DNA from: Niastella yeongjuensis
GTDB taxonomy: Bacteria; Bacteroidota; Bacteroidia; Chitinophagales; Chitinophagaceae
DNA: 64,000 bases
NCBI RefSeq assembly: GCF_900110245.1
Contig: NZ_FOCZ01000015.1
Coordinates: 1 to 64,000, forward strand
Direction: 5' to 3'
Part shown: in pieces, positions 26,858 to 34,552 of the stretch
Layout: each line of letters starts with the position of its first letter
How positions within the stretch are numbered: the first letter of the stretch is position 1
The notes under the pieces: generated by a model
Database searches by the model: none
What the model saw: only the letters and a program-made list of their open reading frames with translations
Told to the model about the DNA's origin: nothing
Position numbers and translations under genes: made by a program

Positions 26858-27421
26858 TTACCATTTAAATCCAAAATCACGCCGTTTGATCTTACACATC
26901 CGGCCGTCAGGATGATGGAATACCACCCCTTCTCCTTTGAATGATTCCAGGAAGTCTTTTATCGTTTCAAAGGTTCTTGGGAATTCGGGGTAATCGTTTT
27001 TCCCATGAGGTACCAGTATATGTTCGGTGGCGCCGTCTTTGTTGTTATTGATCTTGGGACCAATTAATTCGTATGTTCCATCCGGAACCGGATTGCCTAA
27101 CGTGGCAAAGCTATTGCGCCACCCTTCCATAAAGTATTTATCTTCTTTTGCAGCAGTTACTTTTAACCATCCGGGCCAGTGACCTGTAATTGGATCCGGG
27201 TCTTGTGCCGGAATAAAACCATCTGGCGGCGTTTTACCTTGTTTGGCATCGTATCTTTTAAATAATACACCTTCTTTTATAAGGCAACAGGTCCCATCCC
27301 ACTTATGGGTTGCAATACCTGCCCCTTCTAACACCCATTCGCAACCGGGTGTTACTTCATTTTTTGCAGGGTTGTTCGGCAGGCTATTCTCTCTTTTGAA
27401 AAGCGTTGGAATTTTCTTCAT
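26858..27421 (-). CDS. minimal RNA-ligase-like nucleotidyltransferase (RLIG1/DUF5565-like)
   Basis: A 187-residue protein with the motif set of covalent nucleotidyltransferases (RNA/DNA ligases, capping enzymes). Motif I is HKWDGT with Lys40 as the AMP-accepting residue; a motif Ia-like FKRYD follows at 54-58. GTYELIGP near 115-122 matches motif III, GEGVVFH at 163-169 motif IV, and CKIKRRDF at 176-183 motif V. The N- and C-terminal additions of larger ligases are missing, so it is close to a bare catalytic domain. In length and motifs it resembles bacterial relatives of the eukaryotic RNA ligase RLIG1 (C12orf29). It has its own terminator and no repair neighbours. Biological substrate unknown. 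Confidence 0.75.
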   Translation of the reverse strand: MKKIPTLFKRENSLPNNPAKNEVTPGCEWVLEGAGIATHKWDGTCCLIKEGVLFKRYDAKQGKTPPDGFIPAQDPDPITGHWPGWLKVTAAKEDKYFMEGWRNSFATLGNPVPDGTYELIGPKINNNKDGATEHILVPHGKNDYPEFPRTFETIKDFLESFKGEGVVFHHPDGRMCKIKRRDFGFKW

Positions 27422-27510
27422 CTACCATTGATTGTTCGTGATTTAAAAATTGGTTGTTACCTATGGTGATCACTCATATTTAATATAGAACCTGTTGTTA
27501 CAGGCACAAA

Positions 27511-27541
27511 AAAAGCCCCCGACGATACCGTGGGGGCTTTT
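27511..27541. terminator. strong bidirectional terminator
   Basis: GCCCCC (27515-27520) pairs with GGGGGC (27532-27537) around an 11-nt loop. There are A residues before and T residues after on both strands. On the minus strand it follows the 23-codon minigene at 27562-27633 by about 21 bp. Confidence 0.85.
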
Positions 27542-27561
27542 ATAATGTTTTATATTTCACA

Positions 27562-27633
27562 TCATACCATTGCCAACCCGGTATCCAATGGATAACCGCC
27601 GAGGAGATATTGATATGATGCCATTTGTTTCAT
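27562..27633 (-). CDS. 23-residue peptide minigene
   Basis: ATG at 27633 opens a 23-codon frame (MKQMASYQYLLGG, then YPLDTGLAMV) ending in TGA at 27562. It fills the space between a consensus promoter (27639-27646, with TTTG at 27665-27668) and the terminator at 27511-27541, so it looks like an autonomous transcription unit of about 120 nt. The ATG lies only 5 nt after the -7 box, which would make the mRNA leaderless or near-leaderless. No homologue is recognised. The peptide is uncharged apart from one Lys and one Asp and has a Gly-Gly pair at 12-13. The transcript could instead be a small RNA. Confidence 0.45.
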   Translation of the reverse strand: MKQMASYQYLLGGYPLDTGLAMV

Positions 27634-27638
27634 GGATG

Positions 27639-27668
27639 CAAAATTAGAAACAATTCTAAAGGAACAAA
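27639..27668 (-). promoter_or_regulatory. Bacteroidota promoter of the minigene
   Basis: On the minus strand TTTG (27668-27665), an 18-nt spacer and TAATTTTG (27646-27639) match the -33 TTTG / -7 TAnnTTTG promoter of Bacteroidota; the spacer is 1 nt shorter than usual. Confidence 0.6.
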
Positions 27669-27702
27669 ATTTATTTTGAAATAAATTTATACGAGGACTT
27701 AC

Positions 27703-28398
27703 TTAAGCTTCTCCCAACAAGATATTTACTTTATTCAAAAAGTCCCGTGGCAGCTGATGAGTTGGGTCAATGTCGATTGCCTGCTCGAACTGTTCCTTTG
27801 CTTTTCTATAATCACCCATCTTAAAATAGCACTCACCAATCGAAAATACGGCAAGCATACTATTCGGGCTCACTTCCAACGACTCCTGAAAGTCTTCAAT
27901 TGCGTCAGCCCAAAGCCCTAAGTCCATTTTACAAAATGCCATGTTGTCGATTGCTTCATAAAAAGTGGGAATCAGGTCTATCGCTTTTGAATAGGCGTCA
28001 ATGGCTTCATAGTACTTTTTCTCGTCGGTCAAAGTATATCCGGCCTGATAATAACCCGTTGCAATTGGGATGTACTCTTCCGGGTCTTGGGTTCCTCTTA
28101 AATATTCATGATAACCGATCAGGTCGTCGGCAACTATTTTTGAAGCGGTAAGCAATTTAGCATCCTTGAACCCATTCCTGTCAATCGGCGAATGATAAAC
28201 CTGAACTTCCAAATCGGAAAGTGTCTCGTTATTGGGTAAGGCGTTCACCGGCTCATACCTTAAAACATGATAACAGTCAAAATCTTTATCGAAAGCCAAC
28301 AGCTTATAGAGGTAGTATTGTTTGTGGTCTTGCGTATAAAATATATCCCCTTCAGAAAAGTAACTTTGGCTGGCAGCCTGCTCGTTTAAGTTGCTCAT
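27703..28398 (-). CDS. TPR-repeat protein
   Basis: A 231-residue cytoplasmic protein. The N-terminal 110 residues form a small beta-rich domain (GDIFYTQDHKQYYLYKLLAF) of unknown type. The C-terminal half holds three tetratricopeptide repeats: AGYTLTDEKKYYEAIDAYSKAIDLIP, then the units around NMAFCKMDLGLWADAI and SIGECYFKMGDYRKAKEQF. No signal peptide. It may be a protein-interaction adaptor, and similar proteins occur beside toxin or immunity genes. Role not determined. Confidence 0.8.
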   Translation of the reverse strand: MSNLNEQAASQSYFSEGDIFYTQDHKQYYLYKLLAFDKDFDCYHVLRYEPVNALPNNETLSDLEVQVYHSPIDRNGFKDAKLLTASKIVADDLIGYHEYLRGTQDPEEYIPIATGYYQAGYTLTDEKKYYEAIDAYSKAIDLIPTFYEAIDNMAFCKMDLGLWADAIEDFQESLEVSPNSMLAVFSIGECYFKMGDYRKAKEQFEQAIDIDPTHQLPRDFLNKVNILLGEA

Positions 28399-28739
28399 AG
28401 TTTCAGGTTGTTAAGAATCCCCGAAACGACAGCCTGTTCGTTTTATTGTTATTGGCTAAGTTTAACTATCCCAACGTTACGTTTTACTTAATTTTCTGTA
28501 CCTATATAAGGCTAACATACTGCTACTACCACCAATGTAATATATATCCAGTCTGGAATTGGCATTGGATCACCTTTGGCATAAGAATGGAAACCCGACA
28601 AATATGCCCAGCAATGCGCTAAGGCCTGAAAAGCCATAGCTGGCGGTGATACTGGCATCCGATCTCGATACCCGCGGTGGTGGTTATTTTTTTATCACTG
28701 ATTGGTGCTACTACCAATACCTTCACCCTGCCGAATTAT
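28399..28739. other. intergenic stretch with possible degenerate coding sequence
   Basis: No intact gene is seen. On the minus strand two overlapping frames read like protein pieces: VKVLVVAPISDKKITTTAG, and further along SYGFSGLSALLGIFVGFPF, a membrane-like segment. Stops and frame shifts interrupt them. This could be a decayed membrane-protein gene, but the family is not identified. Confidence 0.3.
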
Positions 28740-28747
28740 TACCTTTG
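28740..28747 (+). promoter_or_regulatory. -7 promoter element before the DHFR-like gene
   Basis: TACCTTTG matches TAnnTTTG and ends 4 bp before the ATG at 28752. A transcript starting there would be leaderless, and the element lies downstream of any earlier in-frame start such as 28677. Confidence 0.45.
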
Positions 28748-28751
28748 CCCC

Positions 28752-29297
28752 ATGCGAAAGATAATATTGAATTTAGCCACTACACTAGATGGGTTTATCG
28801 AAGGAGCCAATGGGGAACTGGACTGGTGCATACTGGAGGAAGATATGCATTTCGATAAATTTCTGGAATCTGTTGACACTATCTTCTATGGACGCGTAAG
28901 TTATGATCTATGGGGTAATTACCAGTCTGACGCAGCTGCATCGGATATGGAAAAGCGGTTCTCTTCCCTCATTCAGTCTATGAAAAAAATCGTTTTCTCC
29001 AGCCAGTCAAGAGCAGATGAGAAGGCTACCTTTATCAGTACTGACGTAGTAGCCGAAGTAGAAAGGATCAGGAACCAGCCCGGCAAAGATATCTGGCTCT
29101 ACGGCGGCGCCAAACTGATCACCACCTTTATAGAAAACGGCCTGGTTGATGAATATATGATCTCCGTTCACCCAACTGTATTAGGAGCCGGCAAACCCTT
29201 GTTTGAAAACGCAGCCAGGTTTGACCTGCAACTGACCGATACCAAAGTATTCAAATCGGGCGTGGTGCAACTGATCTATGCACCCAAAACCAGGTGA
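28752..29297 (+). CDS. dihydrofolate reductase-family (RibD C-terminal-like) protein
   Basis: About 181 residues of the DHFR-like/RibD-C family. It starts MRKIILNLATTLDGFIEG and continues with FYGRVSYDLWGNY (NADPH-site region) and IWLYGGAKLITTFIENGLVDEYMISVHPTVLGAGKPLF, the most conserved block. ATG 28752 is preferred over an upstream in-frame ATG at 28677 because homology begins here and a -7 element lies just before it. These stand-alone proteins are NADPH-dependent reductases of unknown substrate and are not the true folate enzyme. Confidence 0.9.
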   Translation: MRKIILNLATTLDGFIEGANGELDWCILEEDMHFDKFLESVDTIFYGRVSYDLWGNYQSDAAASDMEKRFSSLIQSMKKIVFSSQSRADEKATFISTDVVAEVERIRNQPGKDIWLYGGAKLITTFIENGLVDEYMISVHPTVLGAGKPLFENAARFDLQLTDTKVFKSGVVQLIYAPKTR

Positions 29298-29319
29298 AAT
29301 TCATAATTGTTTATTCTAG

Positions 29320-30492
29320 CTATTTGATCCAGTAACGAACGTTGTTCACCCGGCCTGTTCTCAGGTCCCACACATAATGGACCACATCGTTGTCGCTGAC
29401 CGTCCATATTTCGTACTGGTCGTCACCTGCCTGCTGCACATAGCGCTCTATGCCAAACATGCCTTTATGCTGTAACCGCATGGCCCGGTCTTTTACGGGC
29501 AAATTTAAATACCCGCCTGCAGCCACTTCAATAGCACTCTCCCATTGTTCGGGATATATAAAAGAACAGGCGTTAAATACGGTATCAACGTTCTGCAGGA
29601 TATTGTCCCCGGGTTGGGTGGTCTCTTTAAAACCGCTATCAAGTGCAGGCCTGGGTTTCAGGAAGGTTTTTAATTGTGCCGTTCTGGCTGCAACAAACCG
29701 CGCCTGGTTCTGCTGATAAAATATGCCTGCTATTTCGCTCCGGTGCGTCATGTACCGCGTTTCCTTTTCCAGATCGTAGGATTGGTAATGGTCCCACAAT
29801 GTCCTCATTCCATCAGCCCATAACCCGGTGGCTTCATCGAGCGGTTTTACCACCGATGCCGGCCATTCTATCGGCTGCACAACTGCGTACTGCATCTTTC
29901 CCAGCCTGCCATCCCGCAGATCAAATGTAAAATGGAATACATATGAACGATCTGCACACCAAACCTGCCATACATCTCCGGCAACAGGCTCTGTATATAA
30001 CAGGGTACCGAAAGCTGCCCGTTTCCGATAGTATTTCATTACATCGTCAATTGGAAGATAATTGTCGGCCGTGATGAAAGGGACCATTGTATTCATTACT
30101 ATTTGCGCAGGCATTCCGGGATCAAATGAACGAAGAAAAGCGAGTGACATCAGGTCTGCATTTTCCCCGATCTCTTCCATGCCACGCGGATTTCTCCAGG
30201 CAAATGCCTTTAATGCAGCCGGTGGTGGGTTATATTGACGGAACCTGGCAGTGCGTAATGCCAAATATTCATTTCCGTTATCTTTCAGGAACCGGCTATA
30301 GGCTATGTAGAAAGGATGTTCCCGAAAGCGCTTTATCATGGTAGTATCAAAAAATTGAAGGGACAGATCTTCCCACGCTGCCTGATGCGCTTTCATGAAA
30401 GCATTAGCCTTCCGGCGTACATCGGTTTCCTGGGCGCAGGTATGGAGTAGGATCATAAAACAGGCTGCCAACAGGCAGGTTAACTTTTTCAT
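29320..30492 (-). CDS. exported protein with internal duplication, unknown function
   Basis: Unrecognised 390-residue protein. The signal peptide is MKKLTCLLAACFMILLHTCA, whose terminal LLHTCAQ could also be a lipobox. The mature part contains two related blocks. One around residues 170-210 has DVWQVWCADRSYVFHFTFDLRDG; the other at the C-terminus has DQYEIWTVSDNDVVHYVWDLRTG. Each ends in a D-L-R-x-G-R strand turn. This suggests two copies of one small beta-rich domain joined by helices. It is convergent with the DHFR-like gene and alone in its transcript. Possibly periplasmic or surface lipoprotein. Confidence 0.7.
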   Translation of the reverse strand: MKKLTCLLAACFMILLHTCAQETDVRRKANAFMKAHQAAWEDLSLQFFDTTMIKRFREHPFYIAYSRFLKDNGNEYLALRTARFRQYNPPPAALKAFAWRNPRGMEEIGENADLMSLAFLRSFDPGMPAQIVMNTMVPFITADNYLPIDDVMKYYRKRAAFGTLLYTEPVAGDVWQVWCADRSYVFHFTFDLRDGRLGKMQYAVVQPIEWPASVVKPLDEATGLWADGMRTLWDHYQSYDLEKETRYMTHRSEIAGIFYQQNQARFVAARTAQLKTFLKPRPALDSGFKETTQPGDNILQNVDTVFNACSFIYPEQWESAIEVAAGGYLNLPVKDRAMRLQHKGMFGIERYVQQAGDDQYEIWTVSDNDVVHYVWDLRTGRVNNVRYWIK

Positions 30493-30603
30493 GCGCAGCT
30501 ATCCACAAAATCCAGTCCAAAATAAGACAAACTCCCCATTTAGAAGAAGCTATCACGCAGCATCTAAATTTTTTATTAATTTGTAATTCCCAAAGCAATT
30601 ATT

Positions 30604-31269
30604 ATGAAGCTACTTCTCACTTCCGCCGGCATTAGCAACCCTACCATTCACCAGGCACTCGTTGACCTTTTGGGTAAACCGGTTTCTGAGGCGAATGCTC
30701 TTTTCATCCCCACCGCGATATACGCTTTGCCTAACGGCACTGACATAGCGCGCAGGGTGATCAACGGATCATTAGGTGACCCCTTCTGCGAATTAGGCTG
30801 GAAGTCGTTGGGCGTGCTGGAACTCACCGCGTTGCTCAGTGTAAAACAGGAGCTCTGGCTTCCCAAACTTCAGGAGACCGATGCCTTGCTGGTTGGAGGC
30901 GGTGATTGCCAGTATCTGAGCTACTGGATGCAGCAGACCGGACTGGCAGACCTGTTGCCCTCGTTACTGCGCAAAACAGTTTATGTGGGTCTGAGTGCAG
31001 GGAGCATGGTGATGACGCGCTTTGGAACCACTTATGGTCATCATACCCTGCCTGCCGAAAGCGATAAATCACTGGGATTATTTGATTTTGCACTACATCC
31101 TCATCTTGACCATGAATGGTTCCCGAAGAATTCCCTGTCCAACCTGGAAAAACTGGCTGCCACGCTGCCAATGCCTTCATACGCAATTGACGATCAAACC
31201 GCCATTAAAGTGACTGGTAGCACCATTGAAGTTGTTTCCGAAGGCAACTGGAAGTTGTTTACCCCTTAA
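30604..31269 (+). CDS. pepE: peptidase E (aspartyl dipeptidase, family S51)
   Basis: A 221-residue cytoplasmic serine peptidase with a class-I glutamine-amidotransferase-like fold. The nucleophile elbow VGLSAGSM contains Ser131, preceded by ALLVGGGDCQYLSYWM (oxyanion/Gly-rich loop) and followed by DFALHPHLDHEWFPK with the catalytic His. It hydrolyses Asp-X dipeptides. Length is usual for the family. Its last 4 bp overlap the stop of the convergent ArsR-type gene. Confidence 0.88.
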   Translation: MKLLLTSAGISNPTIHQALVDLLGKPVSEANALFIPTAIYALPNGTDIARRVINGSLGDPFCELGWKSLGVLELTALLSVKQELWLPKLQETDALLVGGGDCQYLSYWMQQTGLADLLPSLLRKTVYVGLSAGSMVMTRFGTTYGHHTLPAESDKSLGLFDFALHPHLDHEWFPKNSLSNLEKLAATLPMPSYAIDDQTAIKVTGSTIEVVSEGNWKLFTP

Positions 31270-31952
31270 GAAATTTTAAACTTACTGTAAAGCCCGGCTT
31301 GTCCTTTTGAGGTAATAACAATAGCGCGCGAATTTTTCTTTCTTCTTAACCAGTCTGCCTGCAGCATTTCATTAAGCAACGCAGCACCCAGGGAACCAGA
31401 AAGATGATATTTTCGTTCGCTCCAGTCCAGACAGGGTCTGGCAAAAAGCCGTCTTTTGTTTTTTAATTCATTTACATCAATTCCAAAGTCCCTGAAGAAT
31501 TTATCCCCTTTGGTTGTAAGTGTATAGACCTTATTTTGTAGCTCAATAATTTTTTGTGCTATCAATTTTTCAGTTACCAGCACACCTACTCTACCGGCTA
31601 AGTGATCATAACATGTTCTGCAATACTTTATATCCGAAATATCAATAGCTGTTTCTTTCACCTGATCTTTATGGGAGATAAGATTGGCAAGGGCTTCAAT
31701 GGCATAGGCAACTTCCTGTCTTGAAAATCTGTAATACCGGTGCCTGCCCTGACTTTCTACTGTCAGTAAATCAGCCCGCACCAGTTTACTTAAATGCATA
31801 CTTATGTTTTGTGCTGAGGTATCTGCACAAATTGCCAATTCTGTGGCCGTATAAGCCCGGCCATCGAGCAGCGTCCAGAGTACAATGGAACGTATGGGAT
31901 CTCCAATCAGAGAAGTTATGTTACCAAATTGACTATCCATGCTTACAACCAT
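31266..31952 (-). CDS. ArsR-family winged-helix regulator
   Basis: A 228-residue regulator. The winged helix-turn-helix near the N-terminus is DPIRSIVLWTLLDGRAYTATELA, CADTSAQNISMHLSKLVRADLL and the wing ESQGRHRYYRFS. A longer C-terminal half contains a Cys pair (YCRTCYDHLAGRVG) and a second winged-helix-like stretch. The ArsR metal boxes are not obvious. The size matches the two-domain ArsR-like regulators that control detoxification enzymes. The start may be Met5 (31940). It is divergent from the hydrolase-ABM fusion, with only a few tens of bp between starts, so it probably represses that gene. Confidence 0.86.
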   Translation of the reverse strand: MVVSMDSQFGNITSLIGDPIRSIVLWTLLDGRAYTATELAICADTSAQNISMHLSKLVRADLLTVESQGRHRYYRFSRQEVAYAIEALANLISHKDQVKETAIDISDIKYCRTCYDHLAGRVGVLVTEKLIAQKIIELQNKVYTLTTKGDKFFRDFGIDVNELKNKRRLFARPCLDWSERKYHLSGSLGAALLNEMLQADWLRRKKNSRAIVITSKGQAGLYSKFKIS

Positions 31953-32020
31953 TGTTAAGTGTTAAATGAAGTATTAAAGATAGCGTGGATTTAGCTTTGC
32001 TGTACAAAAAATTCAATGCA

Positions 32021-33409
32021 ATGAAATTTGCCACGCTCTTTACGTTTCTATACAACCTGCTGCTATTAAAAACATATGGACAAACTATGAATAAAACTGA
32101 AATACTGAAAACGGAAAGCCGGATTCCCGGTTTACAGATCGCTATCGCTCACCAGGCACCTAATACGCTATCGAACGATTATCCGGTCCTTTTCCTTCAT
32201 GGCAGCTCTTTCCCCGCTGCGCTGGCTTTTAATTTTAAAATGGATAATTATTCATGGCTGGACAATCTATCTGAAAACGGATACAATGTTTATGCCCTTG
32301 ATTTTCCTGGATACGGCAACTCCGACCGTTATCCGGAAATGCAACATACCTCAGCAACCGGAAAACCCATTGGAAGGGCCGTGGATATTTACAAAGATGT
32401 TGACAAGGCTATAGATTTTATCATTCAAAAAACCGGAAAAGATAAAGTCTATTTAATTGCCCATTCCTGGGGCAGCTCGGTTGCCGCGTTATATGCCACA
32501 AAGTTTCCCCAAAAAATAGCTAAGTTAGTTTTGTTTGCACCTGTTACTGTAAAACAAGAGGCTACTGTAGCCCCCAAAATTGAGTACGCATATGAAGCAA
32601 TGACACCTTCGCAGAGAATAGCAGCCATGAAAAGCCTTACTCCTGCCGGACAAACCTGCCAGCTGACAAAAGAAGTTTTTGAAACCTGGGGCAATGAATG
32701 GTTACAATCAGATCCGCTGGCTGGCAGGTTTACTACTGACAGCGTTCGCTTTCCCGCCGGACCCACACAGGATATAGAAGACCTGCTTCATGGAAAGTCT
32801 TATTATAACCCTGCCGAAATAAAAGTACCTACATTGATCATTCGGGGTGAGTGGGATAATTATCCGGATAACGACGATGCGGAAACGTTGTTCAGATCAT
32901 TGACAAACGCAACTGAGAAAAAATATGTTGTCATTGCATCAGGCACCCACGTAATGCATTTGGAAAAAAATCGATTTCAGTTATATGATGAGGTGCTACA
33001 TTTTCTGCAATACAAAAGAAACATCCAGTCAGCTAACACCCATGCTATTGCTGTAATTTTTGAAGTCATCCCGGCCGATGATTCCCGCAAACAGGTATAT
33101 TTGAATATAGCGGCCAGTCTGAAACCCGAACTGGAAAAAATAACCGGTTTTATTTCAATTGAACGATTTCAAAGTATTTATCACCCTGAAAAAATATTGT
33201 CTTTATCATTCTGGTCAGATGAACAGGCGATCCAACAATGGAGAAATTTGGAGGCACACAGAAATGCCCAGTTAAAAGGCAGGGAATATATTTTTAAAGA
33301 TTATCATCTGCGAATAGCCCAGGTGATCAGAGACTATGGAATGTTCGACAGAAAGGAAGCACCGGCGGATAGTAAAGCGCGCTATGAAACCGGGATTGCC
33401 CATCATTAA
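32021..33409 (+). CDS. alpha/beta hydrolase fused to ABM monooxygenase-like domain
   Basis: About 462 residues from the ATG at 32021, which opens a signal-peptide-like MKFATLFTFLYNLLLLKTYGQ. A GTG start at 31985 would place 12 polar residues before it. Residues about 30-320 form an alpha/beta hydrolase: VLFLHGSSFPAA (oxyanion), LIAHSWGSSVAALYA (nucleophile Ser), acid in RGEWDNYPDNDDAE and His in SGTHVMHLEKN. Residues about 330-425 form an ABM-type domain (AIAVIFEVIPADDSR, ITGFISIERFQSI, LSFWSDEQAIQQWR). Both parts are complete, so this looks like a genuine fusion. It is divergent from the ArsR-type regulator. Substrate unknown; ring-opening or ester hydrolysis coupled to oxidation is conceivable. 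Confidence 0.87.
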   Translation: MKFATLFTFLYNLLLLKTYGQTMNKTEILKTESRIPGLQIAIAHQAPNTLSNDYPVLFLHGSSFPAALAFNFKMDNYSWLDNLSENGYNVYALDFPGYGNSDRYPEMQHTSATGKPIGRAVDIYKDVDKAIDFIIQKTGKDKVYLIAHSWGSSVAALYATKFPQKIAKLVLFAPVTVKQEATVAPKIEYAYEAMTPSQRIAAMKSLTPAGQTCQLTKEVFETWGNEWLQSDPLAGRFTTDSVRFPAGPTQDIEDLLHGKSYYNPAEIKVPTLIIRGEWDNYPDNDDAETLFRSLTNATEKKYVVIASGTHVMHLEKNRFQLYDEVLHFLQYKRNIQSANTHAIAVIFEVIPADDSRKQVYLNIAASLKPELEKITGFISIERFQSIYHPEKILSLSFWSDEQAIQQWRNLEAHRNAQLKGREYIFKDYHLRIAQVIRDYGMFDRKEAPADSKARYETGIAHH

Positions 33410-33410
33410 C

Positions 33411-33845
33411 TTACTCTCCATTTCCCTTAAAACTAAATATCCAGGCCACAAAGCTGATAAGCCAAAGAAAATAGCCTGCATTCCTTGATGCAATTACCGC
33501 TGTACGTCCGTTTTCTGCTGCTAAAATGTCTTTCCAAAATAAAAAAGATAAAGCAAGCAATACTGATGCTATGCCGGGCACGATGGCTCGGCGGTCTCCG
33601 CGGAGTCTCAAAAAAATGGAGAGCATGAACAACGGGTTTGCAACCCATATTATCCATTCCAATAAACCACCGCCAAGAATGACAAGCCCACCCGTAAGGA
33701 AAGCTTCAAATCCTGCTATTGATTTTTTACCATCGTAATCCAGCATCGTAAAAGCAGGAAGTACAAACGAAAGCATATAGATCGCTAAACTGGAAATTAG
33801 TAGTATTCTTTGATAAGGAGAATATTCTTTAAGTCGGTCTTTCAT
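33411..33845 (-). CDS. four-helix membrane protein of unknown function
   Basis: About 144 residues from the preferred ATG (MKDRLKEYSPYQRI); an in-frame start at 33908 adds 21 residues. Four hydrophobic segments are visible: ILLISSLAIYMLSFVLPAF, GGLVILGGGLLEWIIWVANPLFMLSIFL, IVPGIASVLLALSFLFW and AGYFLWLISFVAWIF. No motif is recognised. Its stop lies 1 bp from that of the convergent hydrolase fusion. Likely an inner-membrane protein. Confidence 0.7.
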   Translation of the reverse strand: MKDRLKEYSPYQRILLISSLAIYMLSFVLPAFTMLDYDGKKSIAGFEAFLTGGLVILGGGLLEWIIWVANPLFMLSIFLRLRGDRRAIVPGIASVLLALSFLFWKDILAAENGRTAVIASRNAGYFLWLISFVAWIFSFKGNGE

Positions 33846-33972
33846 ATTTAAATAATTGCGAATATAATTATTTACAACGAAAGCCGATGCCCTTATCAAT
33901 TTGTCCAAAAAAAAATCATTGTTGCTGTTTTAAAGTTCCCTACTTTTAAGTGATAGTAACTGAGCAACATTT

Positions 33973-34143
33973 ATGGTAATGAAAGCCTGGCGTTTGATCA
34001 ATTTAATTTTAGCCATCATAGTACTTATTCTGTTTGTAGCCATTACCGGTTATAACTTCGAAAAAAACATTCTGTTATCAATAACATCTGCATCAATAGC
34101 TATTAATTTAACAGTTAACATAGCCAAAAGACGAAGTAATTAA
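33973..34143 (+). CDS. 56-residue two-helix membrane protein
   Basis: Small frame from ATG 33973 (or the next ATG, two codons on) to TAA 34143. It encodes MVMKAWRLINLILAIIVLIL..., with one clear membrane segment and a second weaker one (NILLSITSASIAINLTVNI), then a basic end AKRRSN. Composition and the basic termini fit a real small inner-membrane protein. TACTTTTA about 20-30 bp upstream is one mismatch from the -7 consensus. Function unknown. Confidence 0.5.
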   Translation: MVMKAWRLINLILAIIVLILFVAITGYNFEKNILLSITSASIAINLTVNIAKRRSN

Positions 34144-34253
34144 TTGAGCTGCGAAACATTGTAACCATATTGCTTTTTAAAAGCAAAGGAGAAGTGTGCC
34201 AGGTTCTCAAAACCTGCGTCTAGATATACGTCAACCGGCTTTTGTTTTTGAAC
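34140..34253 (-). pseudogene. C-terminal remnant of an AraC-family regulator
   Basis: Minus-strand frame ending TAA at 34140-34142 reads KPVDVYLDAGFENLAHFSFAF followed by KKQYGYNVSQLN. This is the last helix-turn-helix of AraC-type regulators (GF-x-x-x-HF-x-x-x-FKK-x-G). No start and no upstream AraC domain are present. It abuts the epimerase remnant, so a deletion removed the rest. Confidence 0.75.
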
Positions 34254-34284
34254 AACGATCTGGCAGTGCGCCCGCTCCAGGTCT

Positions 34285-34411
34285 TACCCCTGCTAAGCGA
34301 CCGCAGACTTGCCTTCACTTTATATCCCTTTTTCAGTAACGCGATGATACAATAGCTGGCTATAAAACCGGAACCGCCGGTAACCAGCACGGTTTCTTTT
34401 ACGTTTTCCAT
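34285..34411 (-). pseudogene. N-terminal remnant of an NAD-dependent epimerase/dehydratase
   Basis: ATG 34411 opens MENVKETVLVTGGSGFIASY and continues CIIALLKKGYKVKASLRSLS, the Rossmann start (TGGSGFI) of extended short-chain dehydrogenases such as dihydroflavonol-reductase-like proteins. After about 42 residues homology ends and the frame runs into the AraC remnant. A deletion joining two minus-strand genes explains both. Confidence 0.8.
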
Positions 34412-34503
34412 ATAATATTTTAGGTAAAATTATAGGGAATGTACCCGGCGAACTTTGTTGGAAAGGCGTTTTTACTTTGCTGAAAAGGCGGTGTAAATTC
34501 GCT

Positions 34504-34511
34504 TACATTTG
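34504..34511 (+). promoter_or_regulatory. -7 promoter element of rluF-like gene
   Basis: TACATTTG matches TAnnTTTG and lies 42 bp before the TTG start at 34553. A TTTG at 34476-34479 is 24 nt upstream, slightly too far for the usual -33 box. Confidence 0.5.
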
Positions 34512-34552
34512 CACCGGGAAGCATATGCCAACCACACTAAAACGATATCTCC

